A stretch of 64,000 nucleotides of DNA, taken from positions 62,001 to 126,000 of the forward strand of contig CACZBF010000001.1 of assembly GCA_902779355.1 (NCBI GenBank). Direction: 5' to 3'. The translations under genes were made by a program, and so were the position numbers. Source of the DNA: an uncultured Lachnospiraceae bacterium (GTDB lineage Bacteria > Bacillota > Clostridia > Lachnospirales > Lachnospiraceae). This document shows, in pieces, positions 15,172 to 24,217 of this stretch (positions are counted from its first letter, which is position 1; each line of letters begins with the position of its first letter). The notes beneath the pieces were generated by a model. It saw only the letters and a program-made list of their open reading frames with translations. It ran no database searches and had not been told where the DNA came from.

Positions 15172-15266
15172 CACCGTGTGCTCTTCCTTTCCCTCATATA
15201 AAGAAAACGCATTAATCAAACGGCTTCATTCCGTTGAATCAATGCGCATTTCCATTGCTATCTTTT

Positions 15267-15294
15267 ATATCGGCAAATGGAAAAGCATTATTTA
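15267..15294 (-). promoter_or_regulatory. Sigma-D (FliA)-type promoter
   Basis: Minus strand: TAAA (15291-15294), 16 bp, then GCCGATAT (15267-15274), an exact sigma-28 -10 element. The usual spacing is 15, so one base longer. It stands upstream of the unknown gene at 14575-15171. Confidence 0.6.
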
Positions 15295-15318
15295 GCATAA
15301 ATACCTTAACAAGTAAAA

Positions 15319-15340
15319 AGCTGAGGCTTAAGCCTCAGCT
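15319..15340 (-). terminator. Terminator of the flavin reductase gene
   Basis: Perfect 9-bp stem AGCTGAGGC/GCCTCAGCT with TTAA loop, followed on the minus strand by TTTTTAC. The stop codon lies inside the stem. Confidence 0.85.
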
Positions 15341-15901
15341 GGTCTCCAATGACTTCCCGCTCCCCCAGGCATCTCCGACTTTTTCACCCATCACATGATA
15401 GGCACTGTTAAAAGGATCAAAACAGATCGGACGCACCTTGCTGACGTCCACATTTCCATCTGTAAGAACTGACTCGTCAACACTCACATTGACGATCTCA
15501 CCCTTCAGCAGACGCTTTTCCTTATCATAGCTCTTCACTCTGCATTCCAGGCAGACTGCCAGTTCATTGATGATCGGGGCATTCACAAGTTCGCTCTTTG
15601 TCGCTGTGAAACCGGCTTTTTCAAATTTGTCCGGAACTTCATTTCCGCTGGCAATACCGACGTAATCACAAGCTGCCACATGATCCGCGTCCGCCATGCT
15701 GACCGTAAAAGCACCCGTACTTTCAAAATTCTTGCAGGTCTTGTGTCCGACGGACAGGCAGATCGAGATCTCGTTCGACTCGCTGATCCCGCCCCATGCC
15801 GCATTCATGGCGTCCGGAACCCCGTTCTCGTCATAAGTGGCAATGATCCACACCGGCTGCGGATAGCTAAGCGGCTTTGCGCCGAAACTTTTTCTGGACA
15901 T
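15335..15901 (-). CDS. Flavin reductase-like (FMN-binding) protein
   Basis: 188 residues with the split-barrel FMN-binding pattern: SYPQPVWIIATYDENGVPDA, MNAAWGGISESNEISICLSV, KNFESTGAFTVSMADADHVA and a C-terminal DPFNSAYHVMGEKVG. Relatives use FMN for electron transfer with ferredoxin or NAD(P)H; the specific partner is unknown. I chose the ATG at 15901 because GGGAGGGAACGAATC precedes it and family members start with this MSRKSF-type segment; an upstream in-frame ATG has no ribosome site. It is 29 bp behind the clostripain-like gene, and the terminator overlaps its stop. Confidence 0.85.
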   Translation of the reverse strand: MSRKSFGAKPLSYPQPVWIIATYDENGVPDAMNAAWGGISESNEISICLSVGHKTCKNFESTGAFTVSMADADHVAACDYVGIASGNEVPDKFEKAGFTATKSELVNAPIINELAVCLECRVKSYDKEKRLLKGEIVNVSVDESVLTDGNVDVSKVRPICFDPFNSAYHVMGEKVGDAWGSGKSLETS

Positions 15902-15930
15902 GATTCGTTCCCTCCCCAAATGTTTTATTC

Positions 15931-17538
15931 TCAATACTCATACCAGCAGTCTTCCGATTCATCATAGTAATAGTACGTCTCGTCGGTATCATCATAATAC
16001 CCATACGTATCCGATTCCTCATCATAGTAGTAGAGCACGCCGTCCTCGTACAGATACCAGAGATCGTCTTCGTAGTCATAGGTCCAGTCATCCATCTCGT
16101 CGGAGGTCTCGCAGCCTTCCTCTTCGATGCATTCCCAGCCCTCCCAGGAATTCTCAAAGTTGTCATAATCATAGTAGTTATCCACATCCGAAGAAGAAAC
16201 AAACTGTCCAAGCCAGTCAATATAATCCTCGTCAATCCCAAGCGCTCCGTAAACGTCCCTCATCTCATCATAAAAGTACTCTTCCCCGTAAGGGAGAGAG
16301 ATCGCAAGCCCCGTCAGCTCGTTCTTGTCCGTTGTATGCCCGGAATAGACCACACAGTTTTTCAGGCTCTTTACGAGTGCATTCGCAACCTCGCTCTTGT
16401 TATCCACGCTTTCCACGATCGCCAGGATGTCATTGATGTAGAATTCGTCCAAGGTCACATCCGACGCATCCTCGCTCCAATCATCCCAGCCGCCGCTCCT
16501 GCCGCCCTTCTTTGCGGTATGCAGCTTACTGAAATTCGTGGCGAGCAGAGTGTCTTCATTCTGATAGGCATACGTGATCCAGTCTGTCAAAAGCTGCTTT
16601 GCCGCAGATTCCTTAAAGAGCCCCATACAGGTGGAATCGCCATACTCATTCAGTTCGTTTTCCTGCACCATGCTGTCGATGATGGTCTTGCCGAGCACCG
16701 GCGTAGTCATGCCGGGACTTTTCTCAAACGGTTCCATCCATTCCGTATAGCTCCAGCCAAGGCCGGACTCAAAATCTTCCGACAATACAGTGTAGTCACA
16801 GTAGGGTGCGAACGCATAACAGGTTTCCAAGCTCGCCATGATACAGCAGTCCATGCCGATCATGTCAAAATGAAGCTCCGGGTGCTCCGCAAACGCATCG
16901 GCCATCTCATCAAGCGTGAGCGCCTCTTCGGTATCCTCTCCCAGCCATTCATTCACCCCAAACCCGTACACAGGCCCGCCGCCATGATCCCAAAAGATGA
17001 GCAGATACCGGTCTGCCGGATACATCGTGCCGCAGTATTTGATAAACTCGGAAAGGGTCTCCTTTTTCGTGCAGTCTATTTTTCCCAGATCATCTCTTAG
17101 CAGTGTCAGTCCTCCGTCCTCGATCTTCCAGGTCTGTGCCGTGTCCGGTGAGATCAAATCATTTTGCCATTCCTCCGTTCCCATGGTCTGCACGATCACG
17201 TTCACGTTCTTCCCGATGCCGGAGTCGATCATCTCGATCAGATCGTCCGTGGCACTGCCGCCCTCGCTCTCCAGATCGGAACCGTTCATATAGACCATCA
17301 CCGTTGCAGATTTTGCTCCGGTATCCGCAGCCGGCAGTACAATGCCGTGTGGCGGCTCCACGGGCTCTGGCGACGTCCCGTCCGTTGCGGCCGCTCCACT
17401 CGTAGCATGATTTTGCTGCACGCTTTCCTCATCACTCAAGAGCGCTCTGAGAAGTCCGCAGGATGTCATGGAAAAGAGCATCAGCAGCACCACCAGCATG
17501 ACAGCCGCACATTTGATCATTCTTTTTCTGTTCTTCAT
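15931..17538 (-). CDS. Clostripain-like (peptidase C11) lipoprotein
   Basis: 535 residues. Lipoprotein signal with lipobox MTSC, then a C11 catalytic domain: ATVMVYMNGSDLESEGG, catalytic His in LLIFWDHGGGPVYGFG, catalytic Cys in MIGMDCCIMASLETCY. These caspase-fold cysteine proteases cut after Arg or Lys and are surface-bound or secreted. The last ~85 residues are an extraordinary acidic Tyr-rich tail with runs such as TYYYYDESED. I chose 17538 because AGAGGTG lies 6 bp upstream; the GTG three codons earlier overlaps that site. It is 53 bp after hydG in the same direction. Confidence 0.88.
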   Translation of the reverse strand: MKNRKRMIKCAAVMLVVLLMLFSMTSCGLLRALLSDEESVQQNHATSGAAATDGTSPEPVEPPHGIVLPAADTGAKSATVMVYMNGSDLESEGGSATDDLIEMIDSGIGKNVNVIVQTMGTEEWQNDLISPDTAQTWKIEDGGLTLLRDDLGKIDCTKKETLSEFIKYCGTMYPADRYLLIFWDHGGGPVYGFGVNEWLGEDTEEALTLDEMADAFAEHPELHFDMIGMDCCIMASLETCYAFAPYCDYTVLSEDFESGLGWSYTEWMEPFEKSPGMTTPVLGKTIIDSMVQENELNEYGDSTCMGLFKESAAKQLLTDWITYAYQNEDTLLATNFSKLHTAKKGGRSGGWDDWSEDASDVTLDEFYINDILAIVESVDNKSEVANALVKSLKNCVVYSGHTTDKNELTGLAISLPYGEEYFYDEMRDVYGALGIDEDYIDWLGQFVSSSDVDNYYDYDNFENSWEGWECIEEEGCETSDEMDDWTYDYEDDLWYLYEDGVLYYYDEESDTYGYYDDTDETYYYYDESEDCWYEY

Positions 17539-17591
17539 CTCGAACACCTCTCAGCCGATTTTCCAAAATATATGGGTCAGATCTTACCGCG

Positions 17592-19013
17592 TCAAAAACG
17601 GAAATCCCGCCCCGATCCGTCGCGGATCTGCGCAAGTTCTTCCTGCACCCTCTCCAGCACCCTCGGATTGGAAATATCCGAAAAATTCCGTTTGATCAAA
17701 GCCTCTCCGATCTGCTTTGTCTCTTCGGTCGCATAGTCGGAAAGATATTCCTGCAGCGTCAGCAGCGCGTTCGGCAGACAGCAGTTCTGGATCTGCTTTG
17801 CTTTGCATAACGCCATGAACCGGTCTCCGGTTCGTCCTTCCCGATAGCATGCCGTGCAGAATGACGGCACATAGTCTTTTTCCATCAGCCAGCGGATCAC
17901 TTCATCCAGCCCTCTGGTGTCCGACACTTCAAACTGCGCCGTATCCTCCGGCCGTTCCTCCTCGGTATACCCGCCCACAGAAGTGCGGGAGCCGCCGGAG
18001 ATCTGCGAGATCCCGAGCTCCAGCACGCGTTCTCTGGAAGCGCGTGACTCCCGGGTGGATACGATCATGCCGGTATAGGGTACCGCGATCCGGATACAGG
18101 CCACAAGTTTCGCAAACGTCTCGTCGTCGATCGCATCGGAAAACGCCGCCAGATCGATGTCATCCGCCGGACAAACACGCGGAACGGAGATCGTATGCGG
18201 ACCGACCCCAAAGGCTGCCTCCAGATGCTCCGCATGCATGAGCAGCCCGGCAAATTCATAGCGATATTTTTCCAGTCCGAACAGGACACCGAGTCCGACA
18301 TCGTCGATCCCGCCTTCCATCGCGCGGTCCATCGCCTCGGTATGATAGGCATAGTCGCTTTTCGGGCCCGTCGGATGGAGCCTTGCATAGGACGCCGGAT
18401 GATAAGTCTCCTGAAACAGGATGTACGTCCCGATCCCCGCCTCATGGAGCCTCCGGTAATTTTCCACAGTGGTCGCCGCGATGTTGACATTCACGCGGCG
18501 GATAGCACCGTTTCGATGCTTGACGTCATAGATCGTCTGAATGCTCTCTAAGATATACTCGATCGGATTGTGGACGGGATCCTCTCCCGCTTCGATCGCA
18601 AGGCGCTTGTGCCCCATATCCTGCAACGCGATAACTTCGGCACGGATCTCCTCCTGCGTCAGTTTCCGCCGCGGGATTGAGCGGTTCTTACTGTGATACG
18701 GGCAATAGGTGCAGCCGTTGATGCAATAATTGGATAAGTAAAGCGGCGCAAACAGGACGATCCGGTTCCCGTAGAAATCCTGCTTGATCTTTTTCGCAAG
18801 CGCAAAGATCTCCTGATTCTTGTCCGGCAGCGTGCAGGATAAAAGCACGGATGCCTCTCTGTGCGTCAGCCCCTTCTCCTCCCTTGCCTTGGCAAGGATC
18901 TCTTCGATCAGGGGCGCATTGTCTTTGTTTTCATCGGCATACCGGAGGGTCTCAAGGATCTCTTCCTCGTTCAGAAACGCCTCTGCCAATGAAGAATCCG
19001 GTTGGTACATCAT
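17592..19013 (-). CDS. hydG: [FeFe]-hydrogenase maturase HydG
   Basis: 473 residues, full length. Radical SAM motif CINGCTYC (C-x3-C-x2-C) near residues 99-106; the second cluster domain at the C-terminus shows FCTACYREGRTGDRFM and QNCCLPNALLTLQEYL, diagnostic for HydG rather than ThiH. HydG cleaves tyrosine to make CO and cyanide for the hydrogenase H-cluster in the cytosol. AAGGAAAAACC precedes the start. The gene follows metY by 24 bp. HydE, HydF and hydrogenase genes are not in the window, so it is separated from its partners. Confidence 0.93.
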   Translation of the reverse strand: MMYQPDSSLAEAFLNEEEILETLRYADENKDNAPLIEEILAKAREEKGLTHREASVLLSCTLPDKNQEIFALAKKIKQDFYGNRIVLFAPLYLSNYCINGCTYCPYHSKNRSIPRRKLTQEEIRAEVIALQDMGHKRLAIEAGEDPVHNPIEYILESIQTIYDVKHRNGAIRRVNVNIAATTVENYRRLHEAGIGTYILFQETYHPASYARLHPTGPKSDYAYHTEAMDRAMEGGIDDVGLGVLFGLEKYRYEFAGLLMHAEHLEAAFGVGPHTISVPRVCPADDIDLAAFSDAIDDETFAKLVACIRIAVPYTGMIVSTRESRASRERVLELGISQISGGSRTSVGGYTEEERPEDTAQFEVSDTRGLDEVIRWLMEKDYVPSFCTACYREGRTGDRFMALCKAKQIQNCCLPNALLTLQEYLSDYATEETKQIGEALIKRNFSDISNPRVLERVQEELAQIRDGSGRDFRF

Positions 19014-19037
19014 GGTTTTTCCTTCTTTTCTCCGCTC

Positions 19038-20312
19038 TTACAAAGCCTGTGCAAGATCTGCGATCAGGTCTTCCTTGTCTTCCAGTCCGCAGGAAATACG
19101 GATCAGTCCTGCCGGGATGCCGGCCGCAGCAAGCTGCTCATCGGTCATCTGCCGATGAGTGCTCGTCGCCGGATTCAGGCAGCACGTTCTTGCATCCGCC
19201 ACATGCGTCTCGATCGCTGCAAGTTTCAACCTTCCCATAAAAGCTTCGGCTGCGTTTCTGCCGCCTTCGACCTCAAAGGAAACCACCCCGCAGGTCCCGT
19301 TCGGCATGTATTTCTGCGCCAGAGCATAATAAGGATCCCCCTGGAGTCCCGGAAAACTGACGTGTTTCACCTGCGGCTGCTCCTGCAAAAACTCTGCAAC
19401 AGCAAGGCCGTTCTCCGCATGGCGCTTCATGCGGACATGCAAAGACTCCAAGCCGAGGTTCAGGTAAAACGCGTTCTGCGGCGACTGGATACAGCCGAGG
19501 TCACGCATGAGCTGTGATGTACATTTGGTAATAAATGCGGCGCCCTGTCCGAATTTCTCCGTATACACGATCCCATGGTAGGAATCATCAGGCGTCGTAA
19601 GCCCCGGGAATTTCTCCGCATGCGCGCTCCAGTCGAACTTTCCGGAATCCACCAGCGCGCCGCCTACGGCCACGCCGTGTCCGTCCATGTATTTCGTGGT
19701 GGAATGAGTCACGATGTCTGCGCCCCACTCGATCGGCCGGCAGTGTACCGGCGTCGGGAAGGTGTTGTCCACGATCAGCGGCACGCCGTGTGCATGCGCC
19801 GCTTTCGCAAATTTCTCGATATCCAATACGGTCAGCGCAGGGTTTGCGATGCTCTCGCCGAACACCGCTCTCGTATTCTCCTGAAAGGCGTTCTCCAGCT
19901 CCGCTTCCGTGCAATCCGGGGAAACAAACGTCACGTCGATTCCCATTTTCTTCATTGTCACTGACAGGAGGTTAAAGGTCCCGCCGTAAATGGAGGAGGA
20001 AGACACGATATGTGAACCGGTCTCACAAATGTTGAACAGGGCAAAGAAATTCGCCGCCTGTCCGGAACTTGTCAGCATGCCGGCCGTACCGCCCTCCAGC
20101 GCCGTGATCTTGGCCGCGACATAATCGTTTGTCGGGTTTTGCAATCTGGTATAGAAGTAACCGGATGCTTCCAGGTCAAAGAGCTTCCCCATATCCTCGC
20201 TCGTATCGTATTTGAACGTCGTCGACTGGATGATCGGGATCTCGCGCGGTTCTCCGTTCCCCGGGCGATAGCCTGCCTGTACACATTTGGTTCCGATCTT
20301 TTGATTTTCCAT
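19038..20312 (-). CDS. metY: O-acetylhomoserine sulfhydrylase, PLP-dependent
   Basis: 424 residues, typical MetY length. Cys/Met metabolism PLP enzyme: TRLQNPTNDYVAAKI, phosphate-binding SSGQAANFFA, VDNTFPTP, the PLP lysine in THSTTKYMDGHG, and the C-terminal RISCGLEDKEDLIADL. It makes homocysteine from O-acetylhomoserine and sulfide. The long central insert (FDWSAHAEKFPGLTTPDDSY) distinguishes MetY from cystathionine synthases. GAGGTGAAAAG precedes the start. It lies 51 bp after pepD and 24 bp before hydG. No S-box or other riboswitch was seen upstream. Confidence 0.92.
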   Translation of the reverse strand: MENQKIGTKCVQAGYRPGNGEPREIPIIQSTTFKYDTSEDMGKLFDLEASGYFYTRLQNPTNDYVAAKITALEGGTAGMLTSSGQAANFFALFNICETGSHIVSSSSIYGGTFNLLSVTMKKMGIDVTFVSPDCTEAELENAFQENTRAVFGESIANPALTVLDIEKFAKAAHAHGVPLIVDNTFPTPVHCRPIEWGADIVTHSTTKYMDGHGVAVGGALVDSGKFDWSAHAEKFPGLTTPDDSYHGIVYTEKFGQGAAFITKCTSQLMRDLGCIQSPQNAFYLNLGLESLHVRMKRHAENGLAVAEFLQEQPQVKHVSFPGLQGDPYYALAQKYMPNGTCGVVSFEVEGGRNAAEAFMGRLKLAAIETHVADARTCCLNPATSTHRQMTDEQLAAAGIPAGLIRISCGLEDKEDLIADLAQAL

Positions 20313-20363
20313 CTCTTTTCACCTCTTCTATGTATTTTATACTTGTTATGTGTGTTATATTTG

Positions 20364-21821
20364 CTATGCCTTACACTGCAACAGCGCTTTTACGAACTCA
20401 TAAACTCTCCCGGTCGAAGCGATCGAGAGCCGTTCTTCCGTCGTGTGGATGTCGTGCATCTCCGGCCCGATGGAGATCCCGTCCAGCCCCTTGATCTTTC
20501 CTGCCAGGATCCCGCATTCCACGCCGGCATGGATCGCCTCCACCTCCGGTTTCTTTTGATACATCTGTTCAAAAACTTTGATGGCAGCCTCACGGAACGG
20601 AGATTCCGTCTGGAATTCCCAGGCCGGATACTCTGCCACGATAACGCCTGCCCCGCCGAAGGCTTCCATCACGATCAGAAGCTTCTGTTCGAGAAACTTC
20701 CGTTCGCTTCCGACCGAACTGCGCACACAGTATTCCAGTTGCAGTTTCTCATCTTCCAGGATAAGGATCCCTAAATTTAATGATGTTTTAACAAGTCCGT
20801 CAATTGCATGACTTACGCTCTGTATCCCGCACGGAAGGGCATTCAAAACACGCGTGATCCGTTGTGTGGAAGGGTTGTCGACAGGCTTCTCTTCCGCACC
20901 CAGCGTTTCCGTTCTGACAGTCAATTGGATATCCGGGTCTGTGATTGCGTATTCTTTTCTGAAAATTTCTTCCACTCTCTTTACAAATGAAGGGAAGTCT
21001 GCATCCTGATTTTTCGCCACAAGAATTTTTGCAGTTGTCTGACGCGGGATCGCATTCTGTTTTGTCCCGCCGGACAGCGACACGATCCGAAAATCAAACG
21101 TGTCCTGCATCATGAGAAACATCCGTGCCATCAAAAGATTCGCGTTGGCACGCTCTTTATGGATCTCTCCGCCGGAATGCCCGCCGAGAAGGCCCGTAAC
21201 GTCAACCCTGTAGCATAAAAACTCCTCCGTCGGATCTTCCCGTGTTACCGGAAGCTGCAGCAGCGCGGTACTACCGCCGGCGCAAGAGCAAAGCAGCACA
21301 CCCTCGTTTTCCGTATCCAGATTTAAAAGCCGATGCCCTTTCAGCATCGAAAGATCGACGCCTTTGGCGCCGTCCATCCCCACTTCTTCGGAAGCCGTCA
21401 ATACCGCCTCCAGTCTCGGGTGGGCAAGACTCTCATCCGAAAACAGCGCAAGGATCATCGCAACCGCGACGCCGTCATCCGCGCCGAGCGTTGTCCCCTC
21501 CGCAGAGATCAGATCCCCGTCGACCCGAAGCCTAAGCCCGTCTTTCTCAAAATCGATGTTGCAGGAGTCTTCCTTCTCGCAGACCATGTCCATATGGCCC
21601 TGCAGAATGATCGGCTCCTCGTTTTCGTAGCCGGCAGTTGCCTCTTTGATCATGACGACATTCCAGAGGTCATCCTGGTAGTATTCCAGCCCATGCTCCT
21701 TTGCGAATGCGACCAGATAGTCGCTGATCTGTTTTTCCTTGTAGGAAGGCCGCGGGATCCGGCTGATCTCCTCAAAATAGGAAAAAAACGCCTGCGGCTC
21801 CAATCCTTCCAATACGTTCAT
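20364..21821 (-). CDS. pepD: Aminoacyl-histidine dipeptidase PepD
   Basis: 485 residues, usual for PepD. M20/M28-type metallopeptidase: ISRIPRPSYKEKQISDYLV at the N-terminus, zinc ligands in LQGHMDMVCEK and TTLGADDGVAVAMILAL, catalytic Glu pair in LTASEEVGMDGAKG, lid domain with SGGTKQNAIPRQ, and a C-terminal HAGVECGIL / GPEMHDIHTTEERL. It hydrolyses dipeptides such as carnosine-like Xaa-His in the cytosol. GGAGGAAGAAGAAAACA precedes the start. First gene of the stretch leading to metY and hydG. Confidence 0.92.
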   Translation of the reverse strand: MNVLEGLEPQAFFSYFEEISRIPRPSYKEKQISDYLVAFAKEHGLEYYQDDLWNVVMIKEATAGYENEEPIILQGHMDMVCEKEDSCNIDFEKDGLRLRVDGDLISAEGTTLGADDGVAVAMILALFSDESLAHPRLEAVLTASEEVGMDGAKGVDLSMLKGHRLLNLDTENEGVLLCSCAGGSTALLQLPVTREDPTEEFLCYRVDVTGLLGGHSGGEIHKERANANLLMARMFLMMQDTFDFRIVSLSGGTKQNAIPRQTTAKILVAKNQDADFPSFVKRVEEIFRKEYAITDPDIQLTVRTETLGAEEKPVDNPSTQRITRVLNALPCGIQSVSHAIDGLVKTSLNLGILILEDEKLQLEYCVRSSVGSERKFLEQKLLIVMEAFGGAGVIVAEYPAWEFQTESPFREAAIKVFEQMYQKKPEVEAIHAGVECGILAGKIKGLDGISIGPEMHDIHTTEERLSIASTGRVYEFVKALLQCKA

Positions 21822-21850
21822 TGTTTTCTTCTTCCTCCTGTTTCAAAAAA

Positions 21851-21917
21851 CAAAAGAAAGAGGGTGCCCGTAATCTCCCAAAAGGGGGGTTGGGAAAAAC
21901 GCAGCACACACTCTTTC
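21851..21917 (-). terminator. Terminator after the small gene at 21945
   Basis: Arms GAAAGAG/CTCTTTC extended by GTGC/GCAC (21856-21867 and 21904-21917), with an inner CCC/GGG helix, followed on the minus strand by TTTTG. Confidence 0.6.
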
Positions 21918-21944
21918 TTCGTAAAAACTGTTCTGCTCAGAATC

Positions 21945-22154
21945 CTACATCCATTCTTTTTCCGCTTCCGTCCAGTCGATCACAAGGTATCCATCCTCCA
22001 AAAGCGCCTTGGAAAGACTCTCCTTTGTATGCTTCTTGTCATACGTTACCTTAAACAGATAAGAATTGATATCCGCAGGGATCAGACAGACATATTCGTC
22101 CAGAAACTGTGCACTCTTGATCAGCACGATCGTATCATCAATAAAGACTCTCAT
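21945..22154 (-). CDS. Small conserved protein of unknown function
   Basis: 69 residues, soluble, slightly acidic: MRVFIDDTIVLIKSAQFLDE, then YVCLIPADINSYLFKVTYDK and a C-terminal DGYLVIDWTEAEKEWM. No domain recognised. AAAGGAGGATCCGAT precedes the start, so it is probably translated. It lies 14 bp after the uridine kinase gene in the same direction and ends at a terminator, which makes it the last gene of the truA-udk unit. Confidence 0.6.
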   Translation of the reverse strand: MRVFIDDTIVLIKSAQFLDEYVCLIPADINSYLFKVTYDKKHTKESLSKALLEDGYLVIDWTEAEKEWM

Positions 22155-22167
22155 ATCGGATCCTCCT

Positions 22168-22824
22168 TTACGAAACTACGCTTCCTTCATTATAACCGAT
22201 ATCTTTCCCTTGTGCAATCAGGTGCTTCAAGTACTCCATCAACATCCCGATGCCGGTCAGATTATTCCCGCCTCTTGGTATGATAATGTCGGCATATTTT
22301 TTGGAGGGTTCTACAAATTCCTCGTGCATCGGCTTGACAGTCGTGGCATACTGCTCCATGATCGATTCGATGCTCCGCGCACGCTCCGTCATGTCTCTGC
22401 GGATCCTTCGCATCAGCCGTTCGTCCGCATCGGTGTCCACGTAGACCTTCGCATCCATGAGATCCCTTAGCTCCTTATTTTCCAATACAAGAATCCCCTC
22501 GATGATGATGACAGGCTTCGGCTCCACCGTGATCGTACGGTCGGACCGGTTATGGATCGTATAGTCGTAAACAGGCACCTCGATCGTGTGCCCCTTGATC
22601 AGATCGCGGATGTCGTTTGCCATCCGTTCGGATTCAAAGGAGTCCGGATGGTCGTAGTTCAACTGGCTTCGTTCCTCATAAGTCATCTCGTCATGGGCTT
22701 TGTAATAGCTGTCATGGCTGATGACAACGATGTCGTTGCCGAAATACTCTGCGATCTGGCTCACGATCGTGGTCTTCCCGGATGCGGTGCCGCCGGCAAC
22801 GCCTACAATACAGACTTTGTTCAT
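22168..22824 (-). CDS. udk: Uridine kinase
   Basis: 218 residues. Walker A GVAGGTASGKTTIV at residues 7-20, VVISHDSYYK, NYDHPDSFESERM (nucleoside-binding), VPVYDYTIHNRS, and the lid R-R-I-R-RDMTERARS. This is the classic uridine/cytidine kinase of pyrimidine salvage, making UMP and CMP from nucleosides. GGGAGAGGGT precedes the start at 22824. It lies 13 bp after truA in a tight unit. Confidence 0.92.
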   Translation of the reverse strand: MNKVCIVGVAGGTASGKTTIVSQIAEYFGNDIVVISHDSYYKAHDEMTYEERSQLNYDHPDSFESERMANDIRDLIKGHTIEVPVYDYTIHNRSDRTITVEPKPVIIIEGILVLENKELRDLMDAKVYVDTDADERLMRRIRRDMTERARSIESIMEQYATTVKPMHEEFVEPSKKYADIIIPRGGNNLTGIGMLMEYLKHLIAQGKDIGYNEGSVVS

Positions 22825-22836
22825 ACCCTCTCCCCC

Positions 22837-23580
22837 TTAATCGTAATCCACTTTCATGAGGCACAACCCCTGCGCCGGTGCGGTCGGTCCCGCAAGCCGC
22901 CGGTCTTTTGCCTCCAGGATCTCCTGTACATGCTCCGGCGGATAAGTGCCTTTTCCAACTTCCAGCAGTGTCCCGACGATGATCCGCACCATGTTCTGCA
23001 AAAATCCGTTCCCGTGTACCGTGATCGTGATCGTATCCTTGTTCCGTTTGATCTCGATCTTATCCACGGTCCGCACGGTGGACTTTTTCATGCGTCCGTT
23101 CCCGCAAAAACTCTTAAAATCATGCTTCCCGACCAGATACTCAGCGGCAGCGCACATGGCATCAAGAGCCGGCACAAAATCCGGCACCGTCATGTATTTC
23201 CGGTCAAAGACGGGCTTACTGTCCCCGACATAGAGCGTATAGCGATAGGTTTTGCCGAGGGCGTTGTATCTGGCGTGAAAACGGTCTCCGGCCTTTTTCA
23301 CTTCGCGCACCGCGATATCGTCCGGCAGATACCGGTTCATGTAATCCCGGATCTCATCCGGCGTCATTTCCGTATCCAGCAGTACGTGTGCGACCATCGC
23401 ACGCGCGTGCACGCCTGCGTCCGTCCTGCCGGCGCCGATGACATCCACGGTGTCCTTCCCGCACATCCTTGCGAGCACAGTCTCCAGTTTCCCCTGGATC
23501 GTCTCCTTGTCCGGCTGATGCTCCCAGCCGAAGTAGCGCGTCCCGTCATAAGCGATGATGAGCTTATAGTTTGATGTCAT
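22837..23580 (-). CDS. truA: tRNA pseudouridine(38-40) synthase TruA
   Basis: 247 residues. N-terminal IAYDGTRYFGWEHQP, catalytic Asp in VIGAGRTDAGVHARAMV, RYNALGKTYRYTLYV, FCGNGRMKKSTVRTV and a C-terminal MVRIIVGTLLEVGKG. It modifies the tRNA anticodon stem. I chose 23580 (MTSNYKLIIAYDG) because GGAAGGTAATTTCA precedes it and TruA proteins start here; the longer frame extends into the upstream gene. It overlaps that gene by 17 bp, so translation may be coupled. Confidence 0.92.
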   Translation of the reverse strand: MTSNYKLIIAYDGTRYFGWEHQPDKETIQGKLETVLARMCGKDTVDVIGAGRTDAGVHARAMVAHVLLDTEMTPDEIRDYMNRYLPDDIAVREVKKAGDRFHARYNALGKTYRYTLYVGDSKPVFDRKYMTVPDFVPALDAMCAAAEYLVGKHDFKSFCGNGRMKKSTVRTVDKIEIKRNKDTITITVHGNGFLQNMVRIIVGTLLEVGKGTYPPEHVQEILEAKDRRLAGPTAPAQGLCLMKVDYD

Positions 23581-24217
23581 TGAAATTACCTTCCAATATC
23601 TTTCTACGGTCCGATGGATCCACATAGTTCACGCGCCCGTAACGGTTGTAGATCGTCAACAGATCCGTGGAACGGGCCGGTTTTTTCGTCCCGCCTTCCG
23701 TCACAAACTGCACGAGCTGCTCCATATCGCGATTGGCGATGATCTGCTGCAGCGTATCTTCGGAGGTCGCCTCCGCAGCCGGCAGCAACGCATCAACGGT
23801 CTCTGCCGCCGCGCCTTCCGCTATGTCCCCGGTCTTTACCTCTTCGCCTGTTTTTGCGGGTTGGTCCGGACCGTTCCAGACCACATCCCAGATCCCACGT
23901 AAAAAGGCGAGAAGGCGTCTTCCGAGCCCTGAGAACCACCCGGTCAGTGTCGCAGTGTCCTGTGACTCCTTTGCCGCAGCGTTTACTGTCTGCGTCAGAG
24001 GCTTTTCGTCTTCCTTTTTTTCGACCTCGATCCGGACCGTTTGCGCAGGTTCTTTTGCCGCTTCCTTCGCCTGCTGTTTGCTGGGCTCATAGATCACGCC
24101 CTTTTCGTTCGGATCAAAAGGAAACTGCGGCTTCCCCTCTTCCGTGCGCCTTACCGGAGTCCGCTGCTGATATTGCTGATAAGAATTGTCCAGACGAACC
24201 TTGTCAATTCCCGGCAT
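23564..24217 (-). CDS. Unknown protein upstream of truA
   Basis: 217 residues. Polar N-terminal half rich in Gln, Lys, Glu and Pro (about 1-90), then a short amphipathic or hydrophobic stretch TLTGWFSGLGRRLLAFLRGI plus WDVVW. The C-terminal part has TLQQIIANRDMEQLVQFVTE, then GGTKKPARSTDLLTIYNRYG. No signal peptide and no known domain recognised. The gene overlaps the ABC-F gene by 14 bp and truA by 17 bp, so all three are probably made together. The long overlaps and SD GGAG support it as real. Confidence 0.65.
   Translation of the reverse strand: MPGIDKVRLDNSYQQYQQRTPVRRTEEGKPQFPFDPNEKGVIYEPSKQQAKEAAKEPAQTVRIEVEKKEDEKPLTQTVNAAAKESQDTATLTGWFSGLGRRLLAFLRGIWDVVWNGPDQPAKTGEEVKTGDIAEGAAAETVDALLPAAEATSEDTLQQIIANRDMEQLVQFVTEGGTKKPARSTDLLTIYNRYGRVNYVDPSDRRKILEGNFNDIKL

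Noticed and set aside
20313-20363. S-box riboswitch before metY
   Set aside because: The gap to pepD is only 51 bp, too short for a SAM riboswitch.
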